The notes under the pieces: model-generated | What the model was told of the DNA's origin: nothing | Database searches by the model: none | The model's input: the letters and a program-made list of their open reading frames with translations, nothing else | Assembly (NCBI RefSeq): GCF_000003815.2 | Contig: NC_049983.1 | Location: 11,666,283 to 11,730,282, forward strand | Direction of reading: 5' to 3' | DNA from: Branchiostoma floridae | Taxonomy: Eukaryota; Chordata; Leptocardii; Amphioxiformes; Branchiostomatidae | DNA: 64,000 nt | Part shown: in pieces, positions 20,301 to 31,823 of the stretch | Numbering within the stretch: the stretch's first letter is position 1 | Layout: each line of letters opens with the position of its first letter | Position numbers and translations under genes: made by a program

Positions 20301-22562
20301 ATAAAAGTTTATCATAGTTGGAAATGAAATTTTAATGAAGAAAAATTACATTTGAGTGCTATGGTGTTGTTTTCACAAACCTTCTCATAAATACTGCCTA
20401 ACCCTGTAGAATGTAATAGAGAATTGCCAGCAAAAAAAATGGCTACTTCAGTGTGCTGAAGGTCTAACCAACTCACCGAGTTTTTCCAGTTAGGGTTTTG
20501 TCGGAAGGTAAACTTGGTGTCATTTTTGTCCGTCATGTGGAAGAGCGGACCTATCCGCGGCTCAGGGGGGACGTAAAACAGGTCTTCTCGTCTTCTGTCT
20601 GCAGGGTCAACGTCATCCAGCTCCTTCATGCTGTAATAAAATCAACAGATGAGATATATGTCAATTTCATCACCATTTAATCCTCAAAGAAGATGCAAGG
20701 GAAACAGATTAGGATATCAAATTCATACATTAAAAAATTCTGACTAATGCATGTTAAACAATTCTATTATATTAGATTTGATGAAAAATATACCCAGTAC
20801 GGTACCGGTAACTTTGTGTTTAATTAGTAAACTTCATATCCTGACCAAAGAATAAAATTCTGCATCCAGTATAACGGTGTATTAACTCTAGTCTCTACCA
20901 GACTCTGCCAGAGGAATATAACTGGCCAGGGAACAGCACGCGATCTACGTTCCCTGGTCGGTTATATTCCTCTCTATTTGTTCCATTTCTACGATTTTCC
21001 AGCGATCGGGAGTCTGGTAGAGACTATATTAACTCAGACAAGCCAGTAACCTTAAATTACCCAAACTTGGCTGCTGCTTCATTTAACCAAAGAGTGAAAG
21101 TGACAGTCTGTAAGGAGAAAGGGTCACAGGTCAAGACGACCCACTGGGTGCAGATGGCCAGAGGTTGGGAGAGGTGGAGATCATTAGATTTCACTTTACA
21201 CAGGGCAGACTGCCAAGAAGTGGCTAAGACCTTGAGGAAACTTGGAACATTTACAGCTTTAAAACTTCTAATGGGCAACATGCTAAGATTTCAGTAGGAC
21301 ATAATCAGCCTATTTATGTATGAAATATGGGCAACATGACAAAAGTGCAGTGCACATTTCACACACAAATGATGTAGAGTGCTGGAGTGAATGTGTGTAA
21401 GCTTAAATACAAACACTGCTTGGTAATACATGTGCGATGTATTGACAGTCTACCTGCAGCTAGTATCCAAGGAGAGGACCTTGTCNNNNNNNNNNNNNNN
21501 NNNNNNNNNNNNNNNNNNNNNNNNNNNNNNNNNNNNNNNNNNNNNNNNNNNNNNNNNNNNNNNNNNNNNNNNNNNNNNNNNNNNNAGGCTGGCCACAAGT
21601 TAAAGCTTTGATCAAGATTCAAGGCCAGCCTGTCTCACCCTGATTGGGTCACAGTACATTGCTTTCTGGAAGCAATCTGTAGGGAGCCCTACACTGGAGT
21701 CCTTAGCAAGGTCTCTACCATCCCTGTTTAATCCATCAAGAAAATGTTTTGAAATCACTCCAGGATTTCTCATACAGCATTGAAATAACAGCATGTTCAT
21801 TAACAAGACATACATGTGGGTATATTGGTAAGTACTGTACCTTGGAATTAGACTTTTATTTTTCTAAATATGCTTCTTATACCAAAGCTAACAGTTACAA
21901 CATATCAGGTACGGGTGGGTACCGGTACAGAAAATTCAGGTCCAGGTCCAGTTCAGGTCCAGAGGATCAGGTCCAGGTTTGGACCTGAAGCTGGCTTACC
22001 GGTCAAGAAAAATAACAAGAGCGAAGAAGAGCAGAGTCTATAGCCATTTCTACAAAGTTTTACAGTTAATAGTACAGAGGGAGTTAGCCCTGTAGGATTT
22101 CAAAACGCCAGTTGAGTCGAATACTCTGCAAAACAGATTTCTTTGTTGCGAAATGGACCATTGTTTTGAGTATCGTCTTTTCACAAGTTCTCTTCATTTT
22201 CCAATACCTGGTCCAATATCGGTCCATGGAATTTTTTCAGGCCATTTTTTCTGGACCAATCCAATAAGAAAAACAGGTTTTGTACCGGTTCATCAAGGCT
22301 GTCAGAAAGAAACCTTGAGTATTGAAACTGAGTATTATAAAGTTTAACTTATGCCATCTTACTGTATAAATAAATAAGGAATAGAAATACTATACCCTCG
22401 GAGGTGGGGGAAATTCAGTGCGATGGCGTCACGTTTAAAAATGGTGCTCTTGCCATCTCGGTCGCCGAAGATGTCGGCACCAATCAGTAGAATGACGATG
22501 ATGATGATTCCTCCAGCCAGGACCAACTTCCATCTTCTTCCCAACAATCTTCTTAACAGCAT
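17355..22562 (-). CDS. ST6GALNAC1/2-like: Alpha-N-acetylgalactosaminide alpha-2,6-sialyltransferase (ST6GALNAC1/2 type)
   Basis: This Golgi enzyme family moves sialic acid from CMP-sialic acid to the GalNAc of O-glycans. Exons 22396-22562, 20477-20630, 19356-19533, 18798-18960, 18555-18672, 18076-18218 and 17355-17604 keep phase and give 390 residues. The start [12 protein letters not shown] is followed by a membrane anchor of about 17 residues ([16 protein letters not shown]), as in type II Golgi enzymes. Sialyl motif L runs from Cys192 ([19 protein letters not shown]); motif S is [17 protein letters not shown] near 315; motif III is HYYYD from His347; motif VS is His364-x4-Glu369. All four sialyl motifs are present, so the enzyme is probably active. 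The best family match by eye is ST6GALNAC1/2 (CAVxGNGG, EEIDxHxYxFR). An acceptor at 22585 shows there is at least one upstream noncoding exon. Intron 1 holds the N gap and MITEs. Confidence 0.95.
20889..21026. mobile_element. 138-bp MITE with 17-bp perfect terminal inverted repeats
   Basis: The element starts TAGTCTCTACCAGACTC (20889-20905) and ends with its exact reverse complement (21010-21026). A second inner inverted repeat (GAGGAATATAAC with CCAGGGAAC, against GTTCCCTGG with GTTATATTCCTC) makes almost the whole unit one long hairpin. The 9-bp sequence TATTAACTC flanks both sides (20880-20888 and 21027-21035), which fits MULE-like or hAT-like insertion. It lies in intron 1 of the sialyltransferase gene. 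There is no coding capacity. Confidence 0.9.
21486..21585. other. Assembly gap of 100 N
   Basis: One hundred N bases mark a scaffold join of unknown true length inside sialyltransferase intron 1. The flank just to its right opens with an inverted repeat (AGGCTGGCC at 21586 and GGCCAGCCT ending at 21631), which may be why assembly stopped. Confidence 0.99.
21919..22290. repeat. Possible foldback repeat with GGTCCA-rich end
   Basis: The left end has GTACCGGTACA (from 21919), followed by several CAGGTCCAGGTCC-type units to about 21985. The right end has TGGACC and CAGGTTTTGTACCGGTTC (to about 22290) in the opposite direction. The two ends look like imperfect inverted repeats of a roughly 370-bp element in sialyltransferase intron 1. 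I found no target duplication, so the limits are approximate. Confidence 0.4.
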
Positions 22563-22584
22563 GGTTAATACTGTGTGGTTATGC

Positions 22585-25500
22585 CTGGAAAAAATATTTA
22601 GAAGAGCATTGTTTAGATATATAGTTGTACAGAGGTCTTTGGGTGACAAAGACAGATTAACTCCTACATGAAGTACATCAGACAAATCGTCATATATACA
22701 TTGTATCTATTTATAAGGTATGAAGAATAATCAGGGTTTAAATCATAACTGTAGTCTGACAAGGTAGGTAGGTAGTTTGGCAATGCAACAGGAATGAAGT
22801 ACAGTACAGATAAAAGAAAGAAGTAACAGTAATGAATGAATACTCAATACCTGCACTGATGTGGTGACTTGAAAGTTGACATACTAGTACGGTCAAATTC
22901 AATGTCACTACCAGTGTTAGTCCTTGACATTGTCATGAGTGTTATGCTGAGTATAGCACATCTACCACACACGAATCTGGCACACCGATCTCACAAAGCC
23001 TTTCCAACACAGAGTGTCTGAGAAACTGGTTCACAAAGGACGGTGGTATCTGACAGAGTCTGTACAGAAACACAAGTCCTTTCTCAGAACACAGTAGGAT
23101 TTATACCAAGACTCTGTAACATATTACTAGTAGTAGTACATCCCACAGGCTGATGCAGATAGGATACCACTGACTGGCCATGGGTCAGACTAAGTTGGTT
23201 TAGTGGTTGGTGCAAGGGAAGGTATAATGAGCAAGATATACAGTAAATCTAAACCGGATGGCAGTAATTCTGCGAAGCATTACCTGACTTTGGAAAATGT
23301 ACAACTACAGCCCACTGTAAGTTAACTGAAAGCAGCTTGGCCAATTTCAAGTTGCCGCTGCGAACAGTGTGAAACGAGCTTGTATTGTTGTAAATCTAAA
23401 CTAGCCAATTCACATAAAAGTATTATAACCTACTAGAAGTCACTACCAACCACATCTGGCATGTTAAATGAACAAATTGCAAAAACCACACATTTTATGT
23501 TAAGGTCCAGGGTTGAACCTGACACTAGCTACTGCTGGCTCCCACGATTTGTTCTGAGCATTGCCAACAGAGCTAGAAGTAGAACTAAGCAGCTTTCGTC
23601 TCAGCACCGGGCAACTAGCTTTGTTTCAGTGCTATGATTTACAATCTTATGAAAGTTTTATGGTAAAATAATAAACACTTTTATCAGTGCACAAAGGTTG
23701 CTAGCCAATGTACCAGAGTAAATACTTAAATGGCTGAGCTGTACTCATATTCAAAGGTCATATAGCAGCTGAGCTATCCAGCTACAGAAGCTACTAGGCC
23801 TCAGGCTGACGTATAATTACTGTACTCAGAAACAGGAACACATTTTAAAGCAGGGCAAACTAGGCCAAGACATGACTACCGCACCCAAAGTTGTTGGCTT
23901 GGCTTGTGTGTGTGTCTGCTTATGGGTCTGCTTGTATGTATGTAATGTGTGTCTGCTTGTGTGTGTGTGTGTGTGTGTGTGTGTTTGTGTGTGTGTGACT
24001 GTGTGTTTGTTTCTGTGTTTCTGTGTCTCAAGAGTTTTGGTGATTCCCAACTATACTGTAAGTATACACCACAGCCATAGCATTGATGCTACTATTCTAG
24101 TCTGCAGGCCAATTTGTAGTATGGGTTAAAAGTATGGGCAACAAGGTGGAATCTGTGATTGCCTTCCTTGAATTAACATCTCAGGCAGTTTGGGATGAAT
24201 AGCCGAGACCAAGGACATTCTGAGACATAAGGAAGTGTTGGGACATTGCCAATAAATGTGAAAGAGGATTTTGTGGCAAGCTGTGGACATAATCGCCTGT
24301 AAGTCCTGACCAAACATTTGCCCACCTACAACAGAAGGTGTGGCTGTGTGGTATCTTTGATGCATGCTGCTTTAAGTTTTAACGAGACTGATTAGCTGCA
24401 TAAAATGGCTGCCAACTATGGCCTATGGCAACACCCAGTTTTATACTTATAGGGTATCAAGAGTTGTCCTACATGGGGTGGTGATATGGTCGCCTTACAG
24501 TGGCAAACATTTGACTTTCAAAAATATGATCTCAACGTTTGATAAATAATGGATTCAAGCTGTAAGTCGGCAAAGTTGCTATAGCTAATATCATATGGCT
24601 ATCATATACCGACAAGCAAAGGAAAGGATTCTTTAGACATGAGATGAAATCGGCAAGTAGCACTGAACATTCGCTTTGATTGAAAGTTGTTTGACGCCCC
24701 CCTCCCCAAGCAGAAAGGAGTGAATGCATGAGTCCCACTAAAAATTATGTTGCGTACCAATTCAACTCACCTGGTTATCTATCAACTTGCTGATATTTCC
24801 TTATCTTAAATGTAGACCAGAGGTGCCCGCTAACACATCTTGTTTCGAGCAAGGCCATTGGATACCATAGTCATGTTCTGTTCAACTTCCTTGTCGAGAC
24901 GAACACACGCCTGGCCTTGTAAGAACGTTCATACTTGTAACGTTGTCGCTGTAGGTAACCGAGCACAGATTTACTGAATCAGCCACGTCAGAAAGGTCAG
25001 AAGAATCCACGTCAATGGGTGTAGCCGGTGTGCTGAACCAGAACGGCCAGTCGACTGTCACTAATCAGGATAACTACTACGTTACTGCACTAACAACATC
25101 TCTGGACGTGCTTTGCCCCCACTTACTTCCGGTATCTCGCAAAGGGCTATGGGAAATGTCAACTTTTGATGAACTGGTGATCATCTCACATGTCTCAAGA
25201 TTCTCTCAAGTCTAATATTATCAAGGAGGTTGCAAATCCCCTTGGTCTTATCAAACGGTTGGATAGACAAGCCGTTAAAAGGGGTGAAGTCATCCATGTT
25301 AGCTTTGATACTATCCTTCAAACTCCAGGAGGCATCAAAATTCTCAATGATGATTGAATCCCACCGATAATAATCAATTCGCTTTTCTTATCGCTCCATT
25401 AAAAATCAATGATGCATGTCACATGAGCACACGCCCACGACTGGTTGGTACAAAGGGTGTTCATTTGCTGCTTGTTTGTTTCTTAATACATTCCATAGCA

Positions 25501-26513
25501 TCAGTTGTTTGTTCCTGACAGTTATAATTATGAGGACAGTTACGGTAACGCATTATAGACATGTTACCTCGGTAGCGAAACACACTCCTAAGCCGGCTTC
25601 ACTCCTCTGGCAGCTTTTGATACTGTCTTATGCTACCGTAGGATCTGCTTGGAGATTACTTGTTGTTGTCTGTATTAATTGTATTGTTCCTCACTAGCTT
25701 CACCATGAGTCCCATCCACACCAGCTTCCTCCATCTATCTCTGTTCTTCGCTTGTATTGTGTTAAAAAGCGCAGTTAAGTTAACTATGTGTGTCTTCAGC
25801 AGGATGCAATTCTTCAATGTTTGAAAGTTTAAATAAAATCAAACCATCGTATATAACCGTGCGTAATGTAAAGTAGAGTTACCAGTTTGAGTTTGATACA
25901 TTCATTTATTACTCAAAATGATTATTTACAAGTACCAGGCGTTATTTTTTAGTGCATGCAAGGAGGTTAAAACTCATTGGTGCATGTTATCTAGTCGAAA
26001 CCAACGCATGAGTCTGAAAGGCCAGACTGACAGTCACACCTAGCGGTAAAGTTTGTCATTACACTTAGCTCAACCAGGAATAATACCAGTAATACGTACA
26101 ATCGCAACATTTCCTACTTCCTATGAAATAAGTTAGATAATGTGGAGGCATATAAGTTCTTAAAATCTTAAGAACGCTGCATAAATATTACTATTCTACA
26201 CACAATATATACAAATCATATGCCGCGTCACATTATGTAGTACATAGCCTGAAATTGAATATTTTAGAATATATTAAAGTTACTACACTTTTCTATCCTA
26301 AAACACCTGATTATCCAATAGATTCAAAAATCAGATAGAAGTGGCCAGAAGTATAAAACGATATCATAATTCAGTACCATCAAAATCTGTACATATATCA
26401 TTTGCATGTAACATCGAAGACATAGAATTACTCGTATATTATGATAATTACTAAAAAAAAGTCTTGTTATCTAAGATGACACAAGTCAAGATGCAATGCC
26501 GCGTTGGATATCA
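22585..26513. other. Region between sialyltransferase and FGF genes
   Basis: No coding exon was recognised. The left part should hold the sialyltransferase promoter and a noncoding first exon; one candidate donor is the minus-strand GTGAGT next to 24772. A (TG)n microsatellite lies at 23904-24030. The right part should hold the FGF 3' UTR, with a minus-strand AATAAA seen as TTTATT at 25905-25910, about 600 bp after the FGF stop. Confidence 0.5.
23904..24030. repeat. (TG)n microsatellite, interrupted
   Basis: About 125 bp of TG dinucleotides are broken by a few CTGCT, TATG and TTTG steps. The cleanest run is near 23959-23997. It lies between the sialyltransferase and FGF genes. Confidence 0.95.
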
Positions 26514-28139
26514 TTACTGAGTTTCTATTCGATACGTGACTTCTCGGAGTAGAAATTGGGCGGATCTTGGAGGATAACGACGGCGGCGGTACCTTTGCGC
26601 GAGAGGTTGTCCCGGGTCAAGGTCGGGCCCTGATGTGTCTACGGTTATGTTGAACCTTCTGGGGAGACCTCGCCTCCCGAGGGCCACGTACCATCTCTGT
26701 TCCGTGGAGCCTGAGTCTGACAGGGTGTTTGTGGACGAGTACGTGTTGTACCCATTCTCCTCTAGAGTCTCGCGGAACACGCAGTCCGGTCCGGAAACTT
26801 CCTGAAGAAAACGTAGTTTTGATACGTGGTTCAACTTTGCAAGAGTAATACCTGCTAGCTAGTCTGATATCGNNNNNNNNNNNNNNNNNNNNNNNNNNNN
26901 NNNNNNNNNNNNNNNNNNNNNNNNNNNNNNNNNNNNNNNNNNNNNNNNNNNNNNNNNNNNNNNNNNNNNNNNACCGCTTTAGCCGGTATTTGACCGTCTT
27001 GTGACACGGGTAAATCTGCTTGAAGATTATCGATCTCGGACTATACATTGTAAAAGAAATTCAAAGGGGGCTCGGGACGGATGGATGAGGAATGACAGAG
27101 AAAAAAGTAAGACTGAAAGCAATGATTCAAAGAAAAAGAAGAAGAAAATGGAAATATGAAAATGAGAGGTGGAAAGAGGATAAGAAGGAAAAGGATGAAT
27201 GGATGGATGAAAGGATAGACGGATGGACGGACGGACGGGCGGATGGATGGATGGGTTGTTGGATGAAAACATGATGAATTTCGCTATCAAGATGACTAAC
27301 TTACCGAGCTGTAGAGGTGCCCCGTGTCGTTGTTGATACACAGGTGGAGTCTGGTGTTGAGTCCCATGATCCTCACCTCCCCGTTGTACGGTCTGTCAAA
27401 GGGTGAGTGGACAGCGTACACCACCGGAAACAGCTCCATGATGGCTAACGTCGACAAAGGGAGGGAAATGAGTTACACTGGAAAAGTATGCAAAAAAGCA
27501 CAGCATCTATTCGTATATACTACCGTCTTCATTTGCTAATGCCTAAAGCTAATGCCTGGGTCACTTTTCCGGCCGGCCGGGCAGCTTTCGGGAAAGACAA
27601 ATATGATATAAAGGAGACCAAACAAACAACACAAGACGTAATTCAAGAAACTTGAAGTCGTGGGCATTGTTTGTGTATATTTTCACGCATATATTTCTAT
27701 TTTTCGTTTCCACAAACAGCCCGGCCGGCCCCGGTTTGGAAATGTGACTTTAGCATGAGCGCTACCATATGCTGAAACTTTTCCGAGTTAGATACTGCTG
27801 GCATATGATACTAGTTAACTGCACAAAATGACAAGGAAAGTGATGAAAAGAGGAAAATACCATAACTATACCCATGCAACATAAATCACACTTACAATCA
27901 GGGTGGTTGTCCTCCCTGGTCCCCCCTACAGTCCCGTTAGCGTCAATCCGCAGGTGAAAGCCATTACTCCGGCAGTACAGCTGCCTGATGCGCACCACGC
28001 CGCTGTCGTCCGCGGATATGCCTCTTGTGAGGCGCTCTGAGTCTCTACCGTAAGGCACAAGAACTGGTATACCCACGCTCGTCTTGAGAACTAAGACGCA
28101 CGCCAGTGAAATGACTTTAAATCTGAGAACTTCTTTCAT
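26514..28139 (-). CDS. FGF: Fibroblast growth factor family ligand
   Basis: Exons 27896-28139, 27305-27444 and 26514-26801 keep phase and give 223 residues, the classic three-exon FGF layout. The start MKEVLRFKVISLACVLVLK is a secretion signal. An in-frame ATG nine codons upstream (28166) would put a polar stretch before it, so 28139 is preferred. The beta-trefoil core shows RQLYCRSNGFHLRI, GTVGGTREDNHPDSIMEL, RLHLCINNDTGHLYSS, CVFRETLEENGYNTYSS and RWYVALGRRGLPRR. The GYNTYSS and YVAL segments are FGF signatures. The tail has a basic RYRRRRYPPRS cluster that suits heparan sulfate binding. Between strands there is an insertion (VHSPFDRPYNG) absent from typical FGFs. By eye it is nearest the FGF3/7/10/22 group, but subfamily needs a tree. 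The gene would signal through a receptor tyrosine kinase. Confidence 0.94.
26873..26972. other. Assembly gap of 100 N
   Basis: One hundred N bases lie in FGF intron 2, between the exons at 26514-26801 and 27305-27444. The reading phase across the intron is intact, so no FGF coding sequence appears to be lost. Confidence 0.99.
27193..27265. repeat. (GGAT/GGAC)n simple repeat
   Basis: A tetranucleotide repeat of GGAT and GGAC units lies in FGF intron 2, about 40 bp from exon 2. It follows a purine-rich stretch at 27090-27190. Confidence 0.9.
27560..27748 (+). mobile_element. MITE family copy 1, in FGF intron 1
   Basis: The left end is GTCACTTTTCCGGCCGG and the right end GGTTTGGAAATGTGAC. They form imperfect terminal inverted repeats around GC-rich GGCCGGCC blocks. 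The AT-rich middle contains TTTCTATTTTTCGTTTCCAC then AAACAG. Copies at 42335-42498 (opposite direction) and 46370-46573 (same direction) share ends and middle. It has no coding capacity. It ends about 115 bp from the FGF exon 2 side of intron 1. Confidence 0.85.
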
Positions 28140-31100
28140 GGTGTACATATATTGGTGATCTTTCAAGTTGTAGCTTCGATGTAAGTTTTGAAAGGCACTA
28201 CATTTTTGTGTGGTGTTTTATAGGTACCTATCGGGCACTCCTATGTTTATACCAAATACCAAAGAAGACAAAACGTTCCTTAAGAAAGTTCTTATTGTTT
28301 GTGACAGGAAAAGCTCCAACGTACGTCATAGTACAAGTTCATTTACCATTGGGAAGAATTCCCTTTTTGATTTGTTATCGCAAACATCACAAAGACCCAA
28401 CAAAGCTTTGCGTGATTGCATAACATAAGCTCCACGTCAAAGCATTGATTTGAATACCGCACATATTTTCCCTAACTACCCTTCGCCTACCCCCTTTCAC
28501 AACACCTACCTGTTTACAACGTCAGCTGATGATGATTTATATGTTTTACATAATTCAGACCTTTGGACGTCATTGCCAATATAATGAAACAAAAAGATAT
28601 GTGTTCGCTACGACATTACATTACTATATTTAGGACACCTCTTTTGTTGTTGCCATAAACAGGGCAGGGTACGTTACAAGTGTCAGGATCCATGCTCGGA
28701 AAGAGCCGCATGGCATGTCAACAGGACTTACTGCTTTGTATTTTTCACCGCTTTGAAAACAATCTGGTGCGTACACATCCTTGGTGGCCGGCATGTACCA
28801 TATTACGACAAGAGGGATGTTACATTTCAACGATACTTACAAGGGTCAATGACTTGAGAGTTATATATAATCATCTAGAGACAAGAGAGGTTGGGCTTAC
28901 GGTAAGAACAACGCCTGAATTCGACAGTCGCATGGCGTGCACAGTGTGTCCGGTTAACAGGGCTCTTTTTAACTTCTCACAAGACGGCGGCGTGTGCCGG
29001 TAGTAACAGAGAAGGTCAAGAACAAAAGTAAACTCTGAGGTGTGAAAGCACACTCATATCTGAGACCTCCCAAGAATCCTTCTCGTTCAACTCTCTGTTG
29101 TCACAGGAAACCGACTTGACAAACTTCTCTGATCTCAGTGTCCACACACCAACACGATTCCCGGGCGGGATATCCTGCTAGTGCTGTGAACACAATATCT
29201 TTTTTCTTTAGTATATACTACTACATACATGTAAACAATTTAAAACTAACAAACGACATTTAAGACGCAGTATGTTCTCAATGGAGGGTCTGCATTGGGG
29301 GCTAATAAGTATAAAGGCTTTACGGTAGGTTCAGGAGATTTGGCAACAGTTAACGGTAACTTGACTTCTATAGGATTTTTTCATAGGATATCCTACACAA
29401 TGAGGCGCCTTTAGATTTAGTTTCAGGAACTGCTTCTGGCGTTCGCCGGATTTCGACATACGAATTTGTCAGTAACGCCTAACGTTAACAATGAATTTAG
29501 GATAGAATATCTGGATAGGATCAATCATAAAGTGACAAATTACGCGTTGCAATTAATTTGCCCGGACAATTGTCTTTTAGAGCTTTCACTACACCTCCCG
29601 AAAAGGCATACAGACCCACTAGATATACTTACAGGGTTATCTGTCGGGACTTTAAAATATCAGGTGAGTATTCAAAACATTCATTCCTTCCTTCCTTCCG
29701 GAGCCTCGCACGGAAATTAGTATGGATGGTGGAAGTTTGCTTCGATCGTTGCAAATAGATGCACATTGAAAGTTATGCTTCAAGTTGTAGGTCACTGAAC
29801 TTCGGAAGCACGAGGAATTCCAACATTTCCTAACTGATAATATCGTCTATCATTAATAAAACTTTATGATACAAAATGTACTGTAAAGCTTGACCACTGA
29901 ATGATATGTCAAAAATGAAACACATTTCATCTGCGAATGTCCCCTATTCGATGCTGAAAGAAACACACTGTTTGAAAGAGTGTCCGAAATCACACCAAAC
30001 TTTCCATTTTTTAAAAACACGCAAAAGACCCACCTTCTGCTAAGATCATCGAATCAATCTATCATAGAAAACGTGGGACATGTCATTTTTAACTGTTTTC
30101 AAAAAAGAAGTCAAACCCCGCAATAGTAATGTAGGTACGATATTAATTCTGTATGTACATACAGTCATTAATCTTTGTATGTTAGAATTTAGATTATTTA
30201 CCCGTTTTCAATCACTCCATGTATTTGATTTTGTTCACTTGCAATTAGCCCCATGGGAATGAATTTGCAATAAAACATTGTCCTTTGTAGCATTATTTTT
30301 TCATTGCGAAGACAGCGAAGAAACTTAACTTTGATAAAATCTGTGAGAGAAAAAAGTTGTTTTATTCCGATTCTGACGGTAAATTTGTTGTATCATTTAT
30401 GTCGAGACTGGTCACAGATAGTCCAATCATTTGATCAACCTTTTAAGATGGGCGCCTTTCTAATCTGTTGACTTATCCATCTATAAATTCAGACCTCAGT
30501 TCTTGAAAAGCATCCATCACTGCAGGTATATCCTGTCTGTATGTGCTCGAGGGGGTCACCAGCTGATCGCACGGAAGTGGAAGTGGGACTCCCAATTCTA
30601 CGCCAAGGGGGGGGGGGGTCACAAAAAACTCAAGTCAAAGAAACTATGAAGCGTACATGTAAAACGAGCTCTATTAATAAGATATATTATATTACTAAGA
30701 TATTATTGGGACAAAACGGTTATCTAAGTAATGTCTATCTTCTTAACATAAAAGAGTAAGCTTTGTGTCACTGAGAGGACCCCAAAACTGACGACCAAAT
30801 GGAGCATTCCATCTGATCATAATGACAACAATGGCGGCCTCGAAGGAGCCCTGGCAGATTCCTTATCGAAATTATCGATTAATGTCAACAAATAATCGTC
30901 GCTGAGACAGGTAAGAACCTTTCTTCTCTCGCTGTTGCGACACGTCATGCAATGGTGCAAGAATGGGGCCGAAAATACACCCGGAAAGACTTTGTGGGTG
31001 GCGGTATTTGCGGTCAGATTCCCCGGTCGGGGTGCGTGGTCGCGCGCTGTCGTGTGTGTGCCGCAGTTTGACCTACTAGTATTTCTGAAACACCCTTTGC

Positions 31101-31823
31101 TAAATATGTACTCATTAGCACCCTGTGTTGTAAACACATCAATGCATACATGCGAAAGTACATGACCATACATGGAGGTATTTCCCCCGAAATAAACCGT
31201 CATATAATCTGAAAGATTTTAGGTAGTTCAGGAAATTTTGTGGTAGTGCGCCTCTATGTGTGTGGTCACGTTACGCATGGTAGTTCTAGTGTTGAACGTT
31301 AAAAAAGGGACACTTAAAATGACACTGAAAAAGGTCCGTCGCTTTGTTAGTGTTAAAGGTAAATATTCGCGTACTTTGCGCTGTGCAGGGGTCATAAAGT
31401 GATGTTTGATTCCATAGTTCAGTGCCCTGTTTAACATAGTTGAGTCATCAAGCAAGCCTAACACGTTTTAATTGCGAGGGGGTGTGGCATGCCAAATGAG
31501 GTATAAAACTGAACTGATTGGGTCAACAAGAAATTGAATTGAAATAATTGCATTAAGGATTCTTCACATTTTGGGTGCATCATCCAGAATGGTGAGACGT
31601 AAAAATCACAAATTGTGTACGTGTAGCTGTGGTTTCTTCCCCCCTTTGATTCTAATCTAAATGTGTACACTCCCACTTCTTATCTGAACAACTGTCGCTG
31701 TACACAAAGTAACGCAAACATGTAGATTTAGTCACAGAGGTTGTCATTACATTTCATTTCCTTGTTCCCAGTTGCCGAACACCTTATGTGTTTTTACCTC
31801 TGTCCCTGATAGCTGGAACTGAG
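28140..31823. other. Intergenic region between FGF and the bHLH gene
   Basis: The two genes point away from each other across about 3.7 kb. No coding exon was recognised on either strand. The segment should hold the FGF promoter on its left and the bHLH gene promoter and a noncoding exon on its right. A candidate acceptor (CTGATAG) lies at 31805-31811, 12 bases before the bHLH ATG. A G-run lies near 30606. I saw no clear mobile element. Confidence 0.5.
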
